Shown here piece by piece: positions 35,935-45,229 of a stretch of 64,000 nt of DNA (position 1 is the stretch's first letter; every line of letters begins with the position of its first letter). The translations under genes and the position numbers were made by a program. Below the pieces are notes generated by a model. The model saw only the letters and a list, made by a program, of their open reading frames with translations, had not been told where the DNA came from and made no database searches. This DNA is from Fictibacillus enclensis. GTDB taxonomy: Bacteria; Bacillota; Bacilli; Bacillales; Fictibacillaceae. The stretch is from positions 1,798,001 through 1,862,000 of the forward strand of contig NZ_KQ758617.1 in the NCBI RefSeq assembly GCF_001457035.1, in the 5' to 3' direction.

Positions 35935-36171
35935 ATGCAGCGTTATATCGCCCTGATGATTATGGTCATTCCAGTTGTTGCCGGAGTGATTGGTGTAAAA
36001 CTGATGAGAGATGTCCTGTTTGGCATTTTGCATCATGGGTTTTTCGCCCTCTGGTTTCAGTTTCTGGCCGGATTGGTTCTTTTTGCAGCTGGTCTTTCGT
36101 TTGTCGGAGGCTTCATTTTTTATCGGGACCGGAAGCGAAACAAGGTTCAAAACCGTTTTCAACGCAAATAG
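35935..36171 (+). CDS. yqzF: DUF2627 membrane protein, YqzF
   Basis: 78 residues. Two membrane segments (about 3-23 and 36-62) with a short loop containing MRDVLFGILHHGF, and a very basic C-terminal tail. The family is confined to Bacillales and sits next to spo0A or bkdR; its function is unknown. AAGGAGAGG precedes the ATG. It is divergent from bkdR and convergent with spo0A. Confidence 0.85.
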   Translation: MQRYIALMIMVIPVVAGVIGVKLMRDVLFGILHHGFFALWFQFLAGLVLFAAGLSFVGGFIFYRDRKRNKVQNRFQRK

Positions 36172-36206
36172 TCCACTGAAGATCATTCTTCAGCGGACTA
36201 TTTATT
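36168..36206. terminator. Hairpin between yqzF and spo0A
   Basis: AGTCCACTGAAG / CTTCAGCGGACT, with one internal mismatch and a short AT-rich tail; it begins at the yqzF stop. Confidence 0.7.
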
Positions 36207-36269
36207 ATGGTCTGTTTGATTATATAAGATAGGGAAGGAATACTGGATTAGGATAACTAACCTTTGGGA

Positions 36270-37076
36270 TTATACGGTCATCCCTGATTTATGCTCAATT
36301 CTTAGCTTATCAGCAACCATCGCAATAAATTCGGAATTGGTAGGTTTGGCTTTGGACATGGAAACGGTATACCCAAACAGCGATGAAATGCTGTCAATGT
36401 TGCCCCGGCTCCAGGCGACTTCAATCGCATGCCGTATGGCCCGTTCCACCCGGCTGCTGGTGGTGTTAAACTTTTTGGCAATGTCCGGATAAAGAACTTT
36501 TGTAATGGATCCAAGAAGCTCTATGTCGTTGTAAACCATGGAAATCGCCTCGCGCAGATACATATATCCTTTAATATGCGCAGGAACGCCAATTTCGTGA
36601 ATGATACTTGTAATGCTCGCGTCCAGATTACGTGGCGGCTTGGAGGAATTCACCGATGCTGACGATCGTGCTGACGCCGGACGCTGGACAAACGAGTGGT
36701 CCGTTCCACAAATTTGGCGGATCTGGCTTGAAAGATTATCCATATCAAACGGTTTCAGGATGAAGTAAGATGCTCCCAGATCCACTGCCTTTTTAGTCAC
36801 ATCTTCCTGACCAAAAGCCGTCAGCATGATAACATTGGGTTGTGGAAGATGTTCACTTGAACGGATCCTCTCAAGAACGGCGAGACCATCAAGATGGGGC
36901 ATGATGATATCCAAAACGAGTACATCAGGCTGTTTATCTTCAAGGACATTCAGGCATTCCTGGCCATTATAGGCCACACCAATCACTTCCATATCATCCT
37001 GGTTTGCCAAATACTCTTTCAGCAAACTGATTAATTCGCGGTTATCATCAGCCAAACAAACTTTTATTTTTTGCAC
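36270..37076 (-). CDS. spo0A: Spo0A, master regulator of sporulation
   Basis: 268 residues. The receiver domain has the acidic pocket ADDN (residues 9-12), phospho-acceptor Asp in VLDIIMPH (about 55) and Lys in ILKPFD (about 107). A short Ser/Pro-rich linker follows, then the effector DNA-binding domain with the recognition region [23 protein letters not shown], essentially identical to the B. subtilis protein. The start is GTG, as in B. subtilis, with GGGAGGA upstream. Two 0A boxes lie in the upstream region, consistent with autoregulation. It is downstream of spoIVB. Confidence 0.98.
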   Translation of the reverse strand: MQKIKVCLADDNRELISLLKEYLANQDDMEVIGVAYNGQECLNVLEDKQPDVLVLDIIMPHLDGLAVLERIRSSEHLPQPNVIMLTAFGQEDVTKKAVDLGASYFILKPFDMDNLSSQIRQICGTDHSFVQRPASARSSASVNSSKPPRNLDASITSIIHEIGVPAHIKGYMYLREAISMVYNDIELLGSITKVLYPDIAKKFNTTSSRVERAIRHAIEVAWSRGNIDSISSLFGYTVSMSKAKPTNSEFIAMVADKLRIEHKSGMTV

Positions 37077-37175
37077 GAATATTCCTCCCTATCCAACATT
37101 TTCTCTTTTACACTTTAAGATTTCCACAAAAAACCTGTTTTCCCTTTATTTTTTCTCAAATTATTAATTTTGGTT

Positions 37176-37248
37176 ACTATAGCACATTTTCTCTTCAATT
37201 ATCTTCGGTTTTCGACATCCTTTTAATTTTTTAACCACGCTTGTCGAA
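37176..37248 (-). promoter_or_regulatory. spo0A control region with two 0A boxes
   Basis: Two perfect 0A boxes TGTCGAA: one on the minus strand (37211-37217) and one on the plus strand (37242-37248). An extended -10 TGCTATAGT follows at 37176-37184 on the minus strand. A sigma-H promoter is expected by analogy with B. subtilis, but I could not place it with confidence. Confidence 0.7.
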
Positions 37249-37335
37249 TTTTCTTTATACTCACTATTGTACAAAAAATTCATAAAAAAGTCTATGTGCC
37301 TTCCGATGAAACGAACAGAAAAAAGCAGAGGCGGA

Positions 37336-38637
37336 TTAGCTCGCCTTCTGCTTTTGCTTTCCATATATATCAATCCCGGCTTCATCAAGCATCCATTCAA
37401 TGTGAACACCATATCCTGATGTGGGATCATTGACAAATACATGAGTAACGGCTCCAATTAGTTTGCCGTTTTGAATGATCGGACTTCCGCTCATCCCCTG
37501 TACGATTCCGCCGGTTGCTTTAAGCAGCCTTGGATCGGTAATTTTAATGACCATTCCTTTTGTAGCTGGAAATTTCTGAGGAATAGAACTGACCACATCT
37601 ACTTGAAAGGCTTGAACTTTGGTGCCGTTCACGACCGTAAGAATCTTAGCTGGCCCTTCCTTTACCTCATCCGAAAGTGCGACAGGTAATGGTTTGTTCC
37701 AATTTCCATTGGATAACCCTTCACTAAGCTTTCCGAAAATCCCAAAGGGACTGTTTCGGGAGATGCTTCCAATGCTTTCGTTTTCATCAGTGAACCGTGC
37801 GAGCTTTTCGCCCGGATGTCCGTTGCTTCCCTTTTCAATGCTTGTTACTGTTGACCGGAGTATTTCTCCTTTATTGACGACAATCGGCTGCTTCGTATCC
37901 ATATCTGAGATCACATGACCGAGAGCTCCGTATTTTTGTGTATCCGGATGATAAAATGTCAGTGTGCCCACACCTGCTGCAGAATCCCTGATATACAAGC
38001 CGATGCGATAGGATAAATCATGCTTATCCTGAAGAGGCTGAAGCTGTCTATGATACGTTTTTTTGTTGCGGATCAGTGTTACATCCAGCTTGCTCCCTGT
38101 TTTCCCCGCTTGTCTTACGAAAGGAGCGACATCACCCATCCTGGCAATACTTTCTCCGTTAATTTTGGTGATAATATCACCAATTTCAATATTTGCGATT
38201 TCACCTGGTGACTTTTGTCCTTTTTTCGTGTCCACTAGATGATGGCCTACGACCAATACACCCAGCGTGTTTAATTTAACCCCGATGGATTGCCCCCCGG
38301 GCACAACCCGCAGCTCCGGCAATGCGTTTACCCCAATTTTCTTTAACGGAAAGCCCCCTGCTTCAACTGTGACCACAGAATCACCATCCTCTACTGCATG
38401 AACAGAAAATGAGTGCTGGCCTTTTGATTTACCGACCGAGAAAATCGCTTCGTTCTTATCGGATGATACAACATCAGTCCCAGCAGGGAGGTGAGGAACC
38501 GCACGTTCCTGCCCATTGAATACCTTTATGGCTGAAGGAAGACCAACATAGTCCTGAACCGGCTTCAAAAAACCGATTCCCACCAGGCATCCAAGGAGAA
38601 TCACACCAAAAATCCGCCTTATTTTATCTTTAACCAT
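37336..38637 (-). CDS. spoIVB: SpoIVB, sporulation signalling serine protease
   Basis: 433 residues. N-terminal membrane anchor (about 8-30), PDZ domain (about 110-195, with [10 protein letters not shown] and [13 protein letters not shown]), then the SpoIVB peptidase domain with catalytic His in GALGHVISD and catalytic Ser in [11 protein letters not shown]. It is secreted from the forespore into the intermembrane space and cleaves SpoIVFA, which triggers pro-sigma-K processing. A sigma-F/sigma-G-like promoter lies about 50 bases upstream. Confidence 0.96.
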   Translation of the reverse strand: MVKDKIRRIFGVILLGCLVGIGFLKPVQDYVGLPSAIKVFNGQERAVPHLPAGTDVVSSDKNEAIFSVGKSKGQHSFSVHAVEDGDSVVTVEAGGFPLKKIGVNALPELRVVPGGQSIGVKLNTLGVLVVGHHLVDTKKGQKSPGEIANIEIGDIITKINGESIARMGDVAPFVRQAGKTGSKLDVTLIRNKKTYHRQLQPLQDKHDLSYRIGLYIRDSAAGVGTLTFYHPDTQKYGALGHVISDMDTKQPIVVNKGEILRSTVTSIEKGSNGHPGEKLARFTDENESIGSISRNSPFGIFGKLSEGLSNGNWNKPLPVALSDEVKEGPAKILTVVNGTKVQAFQVDVVSSIPQKFPATKGMVIKITDPRLLKATGGIVQGMSGSPIIQNGKLIGAVTHVFVNDPTSGYGVHIEWMLDEAGIDIYGKQKQKAS

Positions 38638-38686
38638 CTTTCACTCTCCTCGCTCCTTACCCACACCTCCAACATGGCTGTACTAC

Positions 38687-38717
38687 TAATTTTGCCTTAG
38701 AACTGTAAGATTATAAC
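38687..38717 (-). promoter_or_regulatory. Candidate forespore (sigma-F/G) promoter of spoIVB
   Basis: Minus strand GTTATA (38712-38717), 15 bases, GGCAAAATTA (38687-38696). The -10 fits GGNNANAHTR fully and the spacing is right; the -35 deviates from GYATA. Confidence 0.5.
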
Positions 38718-38726
38718 CGCATAAAA

Positions 38727-38757
38727 AGAAAAAGCTATCCTGAAATGGATAGCTTTA
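38727..38757 (-). terminator. Terminator of recN
   Basis: AAAGCTATCC / GGATAGCTTT with loop ATTTCA and TTTC-rich tail on the minus strand, 20 bases after the stop. Confidence 0.88.
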
Positions 38758-38778
38758 CATACGTATAACAAGAAAGAG

Positions 38779-40488
38779 CTATGAGGTTTTTTTTATTTCA
38801 TCCGCCAGATCAAGAAGCTCCCTTGCATGCTGTTTCGTCAATTCGGTAATTTCCACACCTGAAATCATCCGGCCAATTTCGTTGACCTTTTGACTGGTTT
38901 CCAGTGATACAACATGAGTGGTGGTGCGCTTGTTGGTGGTTTCTTTTGAAATATGCAAATGGGTATCCGCCATGGCAGCCACCTGCGGCAAATGCGTAAT
39001 ACACAGAACCTGAGAGCCTTCGGACACCCTGAAGATTTTTTCAGCAATCGCCTGTGCGACTCTTCCGCTGACACCGGTATCCACTTCGTCAAAAATGATG
39101 GCTGTGATGCCCTGATGCTCTGAAAAAATGGACTTTAATGCAAGAATAACCCGGGAAAGCTCCCCGCCCGATGCCACTTTGGCAAGGGGCTTTAATGGTT
39201 CACCGGGATTCGTTGAAATGAAAAACTCTGCATGGTCGCTTCCATACTTTCCAAAATCCTGCTCACGCACTGCACCTTCCTCCCCTAAAGAGGAAATCCT
39301 TATGTCAAACACCGTTTTTTCCATATAGAGTGATTTAAGCTCCTGATGAATATCTGCGATCAGGCTTTCTGCAAGTTTTTTTCGTTTTTTACTTAACTTC
39401 ATGGCGTTTTTATGCAGCTGCTTTTCTTTTTTCTGCAGCTCCTTACGAAGGCTTTCAATATTACCGTCCTTGTTCTGGAGCATGTCGAGTTCTTTTTCAA
39501 TTTTAGCGGCATAGTCCAGGATCTCATTTACACTGTTGCCGTATTTTCTTTTCAGCTTGCTGATCTCATTTAGCCTTGTTTCAATAAAATCCAGCCTTGC
39601 CGGATCAAACTCCATCGTTTCAAAGTAATTGCGAATGGTAAACGCCGCTTCTTCAAGCGCATAAAAGTGATTGGCGACATTTTCCTGCAGCTTATTCAGT
39701 TCGTCATCCAGATCGGCCACATTCTGCAAATGGCTTAATGCGACAGATACATTCTCAATCCCTTTGTTTTCTCCGTACAGAGATTCATACGAATCCTGAA
39801 GGCTGTTGAACAGCTTTTCGTAATTACCGAGCTTCAGCTTCTCTTCCTGCAGCTCATCATCTTCATTCGCAAGAAGTTCCGCACTGTTGATCTCCTCCAG
39901 CTGGTATTGGATTAAATCCAGCCGCTGATTCATCTGCTGTTCATTTTCAGTCAAGTTCCTCAACTGCTTATGAAGATCCTTATAGTTTGCATAAACCGAC
40001 TGATATTGGGCGATCAATTGCTCCATTTCTTCGCCGCCAAAGCTGTCCAAAAGCGACAAATGCATCTCCGGCTGCATAAGGTATTGGGTTTCATGCTGTC
40101 CATGGATATCCACCAGCGATTGCCCAATATCTTTCAGCAGCGTAAGCGTCACAAGCTTGCCATTGATCCGGCATACACTTTTTCCTGATTCCATAATGTC
40201 TCTTTTTAAAACCACCATGCCGTCGGGAATATCAATTCCCAACTCTTCCGCCTTCGCATAAACAGGATGCGGAGCATCCACCAAAAACAGGCCTTCGATC
40301 TCCGCTTTGGCCGTTCCATAACGCACGAATTCAGAAGATCCTCTTCCTCCTATAAGCAAACCAATAGCGTCAATAATAATGGATTTACCTGCACCTGTTT
40401 CACCCGTTAAAACCGTTAATCCTTTATTAAATGAAATGGTTAATGCCTCTATAATCGCAAAATTGCGGATGCTTAATTCTGCCAGCAA
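38779..40488 (-). CDS. recN: DNA repair protein RecN
   Basis: 569 residues from the TTG at 40488, SMC-like. N-terminal Walker A TGETGAGKSIIIDA (about 30-43), long coiled coils (about 150-360) and the C-terminal ABC signature ASGGELSRVILALKSI with Walker B AIIFDEVDTG. It gathers broken DNA ends early in recombinational repair. The chosen TTG gives MLAELSIRNFAII, the family beginning, with AAGGTG ten bases upstream. A GTG three codons earlier is an alternative. It follows ahrC, as in B. subtilis. Confidence 0.95.
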   Translation of the reverse strand: MLAELSIRNFAIIEALTISFNKGLTVLTGETGAGKSIIIDAIGLLIGGRGSSEFVRYGTAKAEIEGLFLVDAPHPVYAKAEELGIDIPDGMVVLKRDIMESGKSVCRINGKLVTLTLLKDIGQSLVDIHGQHETQYLMQPEMHLSLLDSFGGEEMEQLIAQYQSVYANYKDLHKQLRNLTENEQQMNQRLDLIQYQLEEINSAELLANEDDELQEEKLKLGNYEKLFNSLQDSYESLYGENKGIENVSVALSHLQNVADLDDELNKLQENVANHFYALEEAAFTIRNYFETMEFDPARLDFIETRLNEISKLKRKYGNSVNEILDYAAKIEKELDMLQNKDGNIESLRKELQKKEKQLHKNAMKLSKKRKKLAESLIADIHQELKSLYMEKTVFDIRISSLGEEGAVREQDFGKYGSDHAEFFISTNPGEPLKPLAKVASGGELSRVILALKSIFSEHQGITAIIFDEVDTGVSGRVAQAIAEKIFRVSEGSQVLCITHLPQVAAMADTHLHISKETTNKRTTTHVVSLETSQKVNEIGRMISGVEITELTKQHARELLDLADEIKKTS

Positions 40489-40539
40489 TACTATCACACC
40501 TTACCTTCTATGCTTTTTGCGCCAAATGGCGCCGGGTCG

Positions 40540-40989
40540 CTACAGCATGTCCAAAAACCGTTGCGAAACATCCGGAGAAACATCCTTTGAACGGCAAATC
40601 ACGAGGATCGTGTCATCTCCGCAAATCGTTCCCATAATGTCCTCCCAGTCCAATTTGTCAATGAGCGCACCGATGGCATTTGCATTCCCCGGAAGCGTCT
40701 TCATAACAATCAGATGGTCAGCCTGATCAATGCTCACAAAGCTGTCAATTAATGTTCTTCTCAGCTTTTGAAGCGGATTGAACCTTTGGTCAGCGGGGAG
40801 ACTGTATTTATACCTTCCATCCGACATGGGTACCTTTACGAGATGCAGTTCTTTAATATCACGGGAGACCGTTGCCTGCGTCACATTAAAATGAGCATTG
40901 CGAAGCTCCTCGACCAGGTCATCTTGTGTTTCAATTTCTTTATGTGTAATGATTTCCCTTATTTTAATATGACGTTGGCCTTTATTCAC
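40540..40989 (-). CDS. ahrC: Arginine repressor/activator AhrC (ArgR)
   Basis: 149 residues from a GTG with GAGGTGA five bases upstream; the frame open to 41013 adds eight unsupported codons. N-terminal winged helix ([27 protein letters not shown] and [15 protein letters not shown]) and a C-terminal arginine-binding, oligomerising domain with [14 protein letters not shown]. It represses arginine synthesis and activates catabolism when arginine is plentiful. Candidate targets in this window are the ARG-like boxes before the amino acid transporter. Confidence 0.96.
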   Translation of the reverse strand: MNKGQRHIKIREIITHKEIETQDDLVEELRNAHFNVTQATVSRDIKELHLVKVPMSDGRYKYSLPADQRFNPLQKLRRTLIDSFVSIDQADHLIVMKTLPGNANAIGALIDKLDWEDIMGTICGDDTILVICRSKDVSPDVSQRFLDML

Positions 40990-41110
40990 ATCTTTCACCT
41001 CATTTACGAACAAATCTGCTCATATTCTTAAGTATCTGCTCTTATCTTATAATATTGTCACTAACTTGTACATTCTTTACAGCTATCCTTACCTTAACCG
41101 GTATTTTAGA

Positions 41111-41147
41111 AAAAAAACCCGTATCACATGTTTGTAATACGGATTTT
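41111..41147 (-). terminator. Terminator of the dxs-tlyA unit
   Basis: CCGTATTAC / GTGATACGGG stem, loop AAACAT, then TTTTTTT on the minus strand, just after the TlyA gene stop; it separates it from ahrC. Confidence 0.88.
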
Positions 41148-41152
41148 GTGCA

Positions 41153-41980
41153 TTATTCGCCGTCGTCTGCTTTTTTGAACTGTTGATGAGCTTCTTCCAC
41201 GACGCGTGAAATCTCTTTCGTTGAAAATAGTTCACCGTCCACTTCTTTTGCTTTAAGATGTACCAGAAATTCGATGTTTCCTTCGCCGCCGGTGATGGGA
41301 GAGTGGGAAAGACCGCTGACGCTGTACCCTTCATTTTGCGAAAACTGAATAATCTCCTCGATAACCCTCCGGTGAATAGCAGGATCCCGTACAATGCCTT
41401 TTTTCCCAACGTCCTCTCTGCCCGCTTCGAACTGCGGTTTGATCAGCGCCATGACGCTTCCACCAGGCTTGATGATGTTTTTCAGGACAGGAAGAATCAA
41501 CCGTAACGAAATGAAAGAAACATCAATGGATGCAAAATCTGGAAGCCCCTTATCCAGATTCTCCGGCTTTACATATCTAAAGTTCGTTCGTTCCATAACA
41601 GCAACCCGGTCATCCTGGCGAATCTTCCAGGCGAGCTGGTTATAGCCTACATCCAGGGCATACACAAATTCAGCGCCGTTTTGCAGGGCACAATCTGTAA
41701 ATCCGCCGGTTGAGGCTCCTATATCGAGCACCGTAAGACCCTTCAAATCAAGATCAAAAACTTTAATGGCCTTCTCAAGCTTCAGCCCACCCCTGCTGAC
41801 ATAGGGAATAACATTTCCCTTTACCGACAGAGGGGCTTCCACATCAATCTTTACACCAGGTTTGTCTAAACGTTCACTGCCGGAATAAACCAGTCCCGCC
41901 ATGATGGAACGTTTTGCTTTTTCTCTTGTTTCGCTTAATCCACGCTCTACGAGCAAAACGTCGATTCGTTCCTTCTTCAT
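41153..41980 (-). CDS. yqxC: TlyA-family RNA methyltransferase (YqxC)
   Basis: 275 residues. N-terminal S4 RNA-binding domain (1-60, [25 protein letters not shown]) and an FtsJ-like methyltransferase domain with the SAM motif [16 protein letters not shown] (about 85-100) and catalytic K-D-K-E tetrad residues ([29 protein letters not shown]). Family members methylate ribose in 16S or 23S rRNA or act as hemolysin-like proteins. Its ATG overlaps the dxs stop by four bases. Confidence 0.92.
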   Translation of the reverse strand: MKKERIDVLLVERGLSETREKAKRSIMAGLVYSGSERLDKPGVKIDVEAPLSVKGNVIPYVSRGGLKLEKAIKVFDLDLKGLTVLDIGASTGGFTDCALQNGAEFVYALDVGYNQLAWKIRQDDRVAVMERTNFRYVKPENLDKGLPDFASIDVSFISLRLILPVLKNIIKPGGSVMALIKPQFEAGREDVGKKGIVRDPAIHRRVIEEIIQFSQNEGYSVSGLSHSPITGGEGNIEFLVHLKAKEVDGELFSTKEISRVVEEAHQQFKKADDGE

Positions 41981-43878
41981 GTATACAAACCCTTTTTCTT
42001 TTTATCGGAAACCAATTTTTTTGTCCGCTCAACAACAACCTCGGTCGTCATTCCAATTTCTTCGAGAAGCTTTGTCACGCTCCCGTGTTCAATAAAGCAA
42101 TCCGGAATTCCCATTCTGTCCACAATGGTGGAATGGAATTGATGATCATTGGCATACTCCAGAACGGCGCTTCCAAAGCCGCCCTGCAGCACCGCTTCCT
42201 CAATCGTCAAGATGGGAAGGTCCTCCTGCAGGATTCCCATCATCATCTTATGATCAAACGGCTTGATGAACCTTGCATTGACGACTCTCACTGAAATCCC
42301 TTGTTTTGCAAGAATCTCCCATGCTTCAAGTGCCATCGGAATGGTCGTTCCAAAGGTTAGAATGACAGCATCACTGCCTTCTTTTAACACTTCCCAGCTG
42401 CCAATTGGAATTTCTTCCAAATCAGGATCCATTTCAATGCCTATGCCGTTTCCGCGCGGGTAACGAATTGCAATTGGGCCGTCATCGTATTTTACAGCAG
42501 TATTGACGAGATGCTGAAGTTCATTCTCGTCTTTCCCCATCGCAATGACCATATTCGGCACATGGCGCATAAAGGCAATATCAAAGACACCCTGATGAGT
42601 TTCTCCATCGGCACCCACAAGTCCGGCGCGGTCGATCGTGAGAATAACGTTCAAATTTTGTCTGGCTACGTCATGCACAAGCTGATCATAAGCCCGCTGA
42701 AGGAACGTGGAATAAATCGAAAGCACAGGCTTCATGTGTTGCGTGGCCATCCCGGCTGCCATGGTCATGGCATGTTGTTCCGCAATTCCGACATCAAAAA
42801 GCCGGTCTGGGAATTTTTCTGCATATCCCTGCAACTGTGACCCCAAAATCATGGCTGGAGTAATAACGACAATCCGTTCATCGGTCTCAGAGAGCGTGCA
42901 AAGCGTATCGCTTACGAGCCTGCTGTAAGAAGGCGCTGCCTGTTTTGCCTTGATTTTCTCACCGGATTCAATCTTGTAGGGCCCTACACCGTGCCAGTGA
43001 TCAATGATATCCTGTTCCGCGGGTTTGTACCCTTTGCCCTTTTTGGTTAGTACATGAACGATTACGGGACCTTCTGTCTTTTTGGCATAGCGGAGGTTCT
43101 CCTCCAGATCTTCCAGATCATGCCCGTCCACTGGTCCAAGATAGGTGTAGCCAAGTTCCTCAAAGAACATGCCAGAAACGAGCATATATTTCAGGCTGTC
43201 CTTCACACGTTCGGCCGTGGCTGCCAGCTTCCCGCCAAAGGCAGGAATCTTGCGGATCAGTGATTCGAGTTCATCCTTGGCCTTATTGTACTTCTTGGCG
43301 GTTCTCATACGTCCGAGCACACTGTGAAGCGCACCGACATTTGGCGCGATGGACATTTCATTGTCATTTAAGACCACAATCAGGTCTTTCTTTTCATGAC
43401 CGATATGATTTAAAGCTTCAAGGGCCATGCCTCCTGTTAACGCACCGTCCCCGATGATCGCAACTACCTTTTCATCGGTTCCTTTCAAGTCACGCGCAAC
43501 CGCCATGCCCATCGCAGCAGAAAGCGATGTGGAGCTATGACCGGTTTCCCAGACATCATGCTCGCTTTCAATGCGTTTCGGAAAACCGCAAAGGCCTTTA
43601 TACTGGCGTAGTGTATCAAACTGGCCGGTTCTTCCGGTCAGAATTTTGTGGATATACGCTTGATGGCCAACGTCCCAGATCAACTTGTCCTTTGGGCTGT
43701 CAAAAATTTTATGAAGAGCAAGAGTCAGCTCAACGACCCCTAGATTTGCCCCAAGATGCCCGCCGGTTACGGATAATTTGCTGATTAAAAACTGCCGAAT
43801 CTCAAGCGCAAGTTTTTTAAGCTGTTCTTGATCATAATTCTTTAAGAACTGAGGGTTTTGAATCTCTTCCAGTTTCAT
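41977..43878 (-). CDS. dxs: 1-deoxy-D-xylulose-5-phosphate synthase
   Basis: 633 residues. The thiamine diphosphate motif is [18 protein letters not shown] with NDNEM (about 150-180). The transketolase central domain has the catalytic His/Glu region [15 protein letters not shown] and [15 protein letters not shown], followed by a C-terminal transketolase domain. It condenses pyruvate and glyceraldehyde-3-phosphate, the first step of the MEP isoprenoid pathway. In B. subtilis it directly follows ispA. Here a 600-nt membrane gene and a 730-base RNA region lie between them. Confidence 0.96.
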   Translation of the reverse strand: MKLEEIQNPQFLKNYDQEQLKKLALEIRQFLISKLSVTGGHLGANLGVVELTLALHKIFDSPKDKLIWDVGHQAYIHKILTGRTGQFDTLRQYKGLCGFPKRIESEHDVWETGHSSTSLSAAMGMAVARDLKGTDEKVVAIIGDGALTGGMALEALNHIGHEKKDLIVVLNDNEMSIAPNVGALHSVLGRMRTAKKYNKAKDELESLIRKIPAFGGKLAATAERVKDSLKYMLVSGMFFEELGYTYLGPVDGHDLEDLEENLRYAKKTEGPVIVHVLTKKGKGYKPAEQDIIDHWHGVGPYKIESGEKIKAKQAAPSYSRLVSDTLCTLSETDERIVVITPAMILGSQLQGYAEKFPDRLFDVGIAEQHAMTMAAGMATQHMKPVLSIYSTFLQRAYDQLVHDVARQNLNVILTIDRAGLVGADGETHQGVFDIAFMRHVPNMVIAMGKDENELQHLVNTAVKYDDGPIAIRYPRGNGIGIEMDPDLEEIPIGSWEVLKEGSDAVILTFGTTIPMALEAWEILAKQGISVRVVNARFIKPFDHKMMMGILQEDLPILTIEEAVLQGGFGSAVLEYANDHQFHSTIVDRMGIPDCFIEHGSVTKLLEEIGMTTEVVVERTKKLVSDKKKKGLYT

Positions 43879-43899
43879 GGAAAATCCTCACTTTCCAAT

Positions 43900-44499
43900 T
43901 TAGTTCCTTCTCTTTCCTCTCTTAGAAGAAGTACCAAATAATCTAATCTTTAATTTTTCCTCAAAAAAATATAATAAACGGCCCACTTGAAAAATAATGG
44001 CTGTCGCATGATGGATGGCATAGGACTTGCCGAACGCCTTGCCTCCAACAGTTATGGCCGCAATGATTCCTGTAAATAAAATGGATATGGTATGTTCAAA
44101 CAACGTTCCCTCTCCATGCCCGAGCGTCATCGTTAATTCAATGATAACCGCTGCGGAGGCCGTACCACTGATAATTCCCGAAATATCGCCGATGACATCA
44201 TTGCAAAAGTTGGAAACCCTGTCCGCATTCCGGGTGATCTGGATCGCGTGCCGGGAGCCTGGAACTTTTTCTGAAGCCATGGCATGAAAAGGCACTTCGT
44301 TGGCTGCTGTGGACGCTACTCCAATAATATCAAAAAACACACCTATAAGAACAATAATTAACACAATCACCATACCCATGCCCCATGATACACCACTTAG
44401 CATCAAGGTGGAAGCCACTGAAAAAATTGCCGCTAACACTAGGGTGATAACGGCAATGCCTGTACTCCATTTTATCGATTTATGAAATGAATGCTTCAT
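43900..44499 (-). CDS. oapA: OLE-associated protein OapA, small integral membrane protein
   Basis: 199 residues, with four hydrophobic segments: about 13-34, 37-60, 103-127 and 137-153. The soluble parts are basic, with ASEKVPGSRHAIQITRNADRVSNFCNDVIG between helices 2 and 3 and a C-terminus ending in KLKIRLFGTSSKRGKRRN. It resembles the DUF21/CorB-like group only loosely. Identity as OapA rests on position: it lies 21 bases before dxs and directly after a 610-nt structured RNA that follows ispA, the arrangement known for OLE loci in Bacillus halodurans and relatives. OapA binds OLE RNA and holds it at the membrane. CGGGAG precedes the ATG. Confidence 0.85.
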   Translation of the reverse strand: MKHSFHKSIKWSTGIAVITLVLAAIFSVASTLMLSGVSWGMGMVIVLIIVLIGVFFDIIGVASTAANEVPFHAMASEKVPGSRHAIQITRNADRVSNFCNDVIGDISGIISGTASAAVIIELTMTLGHGEGTLFEHTISILFTGIIAAITVGGKAFGKSYAIHHATAIIFQVGRLLYFFEEKLKIRLFGTSSKRGKRRN

Positions 44500-44523
44500 A
44501 AAAAACTCCCGGATAAAATGAAT

Positions 44524-44549
44524 GCCTTACGCTTAACCAGGCGTAAGGC
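44524..44549 (-). other. Strong hairpin between the OLE RNA and oapA
   Basis: GCCTTACGC / GCGTAAGGC, nine perfect pairs with loop CTGGTTAA, followed by ATTCATTTTATC rather than a clean T-run. It could define the RNA 3' end by processing or weak termination, or protect it from exonucleases, while letting some transcription continue into oapA. Confidence 0.7.
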
Positions 44550-44564
44550 CTCATTTGAATTATG

Positions 44565-45181
44565 TATGAGGAGTGGTCATTCAAAAAGTAAACGCTGCGG
44601 CTTAGGTCCAGTAGGTTTTCCCAAGAGGAAACGAATTTGTCGCCAAATTCGCGGTTTCCCTTTACTTCCTCCTTAACGCAGTCGCCTGGCGTTAGACTGG
44701 ATTGCCACTTAGTCCGCACTATAATCCTTTTTGAATGTCGGTGGGAACAGTCTAGGAGTTTTCCTCAACAGCCCTTCCCCATTTCCCTAGCCTCTTTTGC
44801 AGAGCTGATTTCATATGGCATAAACAAAGATCCAGCGGCCAACCGTCACCCGTTTCCATGTCCATAATCCCCTCAAACTCCACTCAAGGCAGGCTACGCT
44901 GCTTGTTTCCGCTCAAGGATTGAGCAGAACAAAAACAGGTTCAAACCCCATTTCACAGCAAGGTATTAGAACACAAGCCGCAAAGATGGGGGCCTCCGCG
45001 GAAGCAGGGTCATCGCCCACATGCCATTGTGGATCGCCCTGCGACCTTAACTCCCAGCGTCAACCCAAGGCTGGGCGCCTCAAGCCGGCACCAGGAACTT
45101 CATCGATGTGCCCTTTGGCGGATTTTTAGGCCCGCCTTCAGGAATGGGAGACTGACTAGAATACTGCACCACTCCAAAATA
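44565..45181 (-). ncRNA. ole: OLE RNA (ornate, large, extremophilic)
   Basis: A gene-free stretch of 730 bases between ispA and oapA. On the minus strand it starts 6-8 bases after an extended -10 promoter. Its first bases GGAGTGGT (45168-45175) pair perfectly with ACCACTCC (44570-44577), closing a domain of 606 bases, the known OLE length. Inside are many strong hairpins, for example GCAGGG...CCACA/TGTGG...CCCTGC (about 45003-45042), CCCAGC/GCTGGG (about 45052-45076), AACGC/GCGTT (about 44676-44694), and a GGAAA/TTTCC stem with CGAATTT/AAATTCG (44632-44651). OLE forms a membrane ribonucleoprotein with OapA and is needed for tolerance of cold, alcohols and altered Mg2+ in B. halodurans. Identification rests on context, length, boundaries and structure; no alignment was run. 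Confidence 0.88.
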
Positions 45182-45187
45182 TTTCTT

Positions 45188-45216
45188 ATCATACCATAAA
45201 ATCGGACAGCCAACAA
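45188..45216 (-). promoter_or_regulatory. Promoter of the OLE RNA
   Basis: Minus strand TTGTTG (45211-45216), 17 bases, TATGAT (45188-45193), with the extended TGG immediately before the -10. The predicted start is near 45181, just before the closing helix. It lies directly after the ispA stop. Confidence 0.75.
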
Positions 45217-45229
45217 TAAGCCCAAAACC

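Noticed and set aside
37185-37230. Sigma-H promoter of spo0A (AAAGGATGT on the minus strand)
   Set aside because: The -35 looks right but no -10 resembling GAAT lies at 11-12 bases, so only the 0A boxes were listed.
41014-41110. Autoregulatory ARG box before ahrC
   Set aside because: AT-rich sequence with isolated half-sites only; no convincing palindrome.
44480-45129. Three short open frames (44480-44719 minus, 44637-44867 plus, 44920-45129 plus) inside the gap between oapA and ispA
   Set aside because: They lack ribosome sites, resemble no family, and their composition follows RNA stems. The region reads as the OLE RNA.
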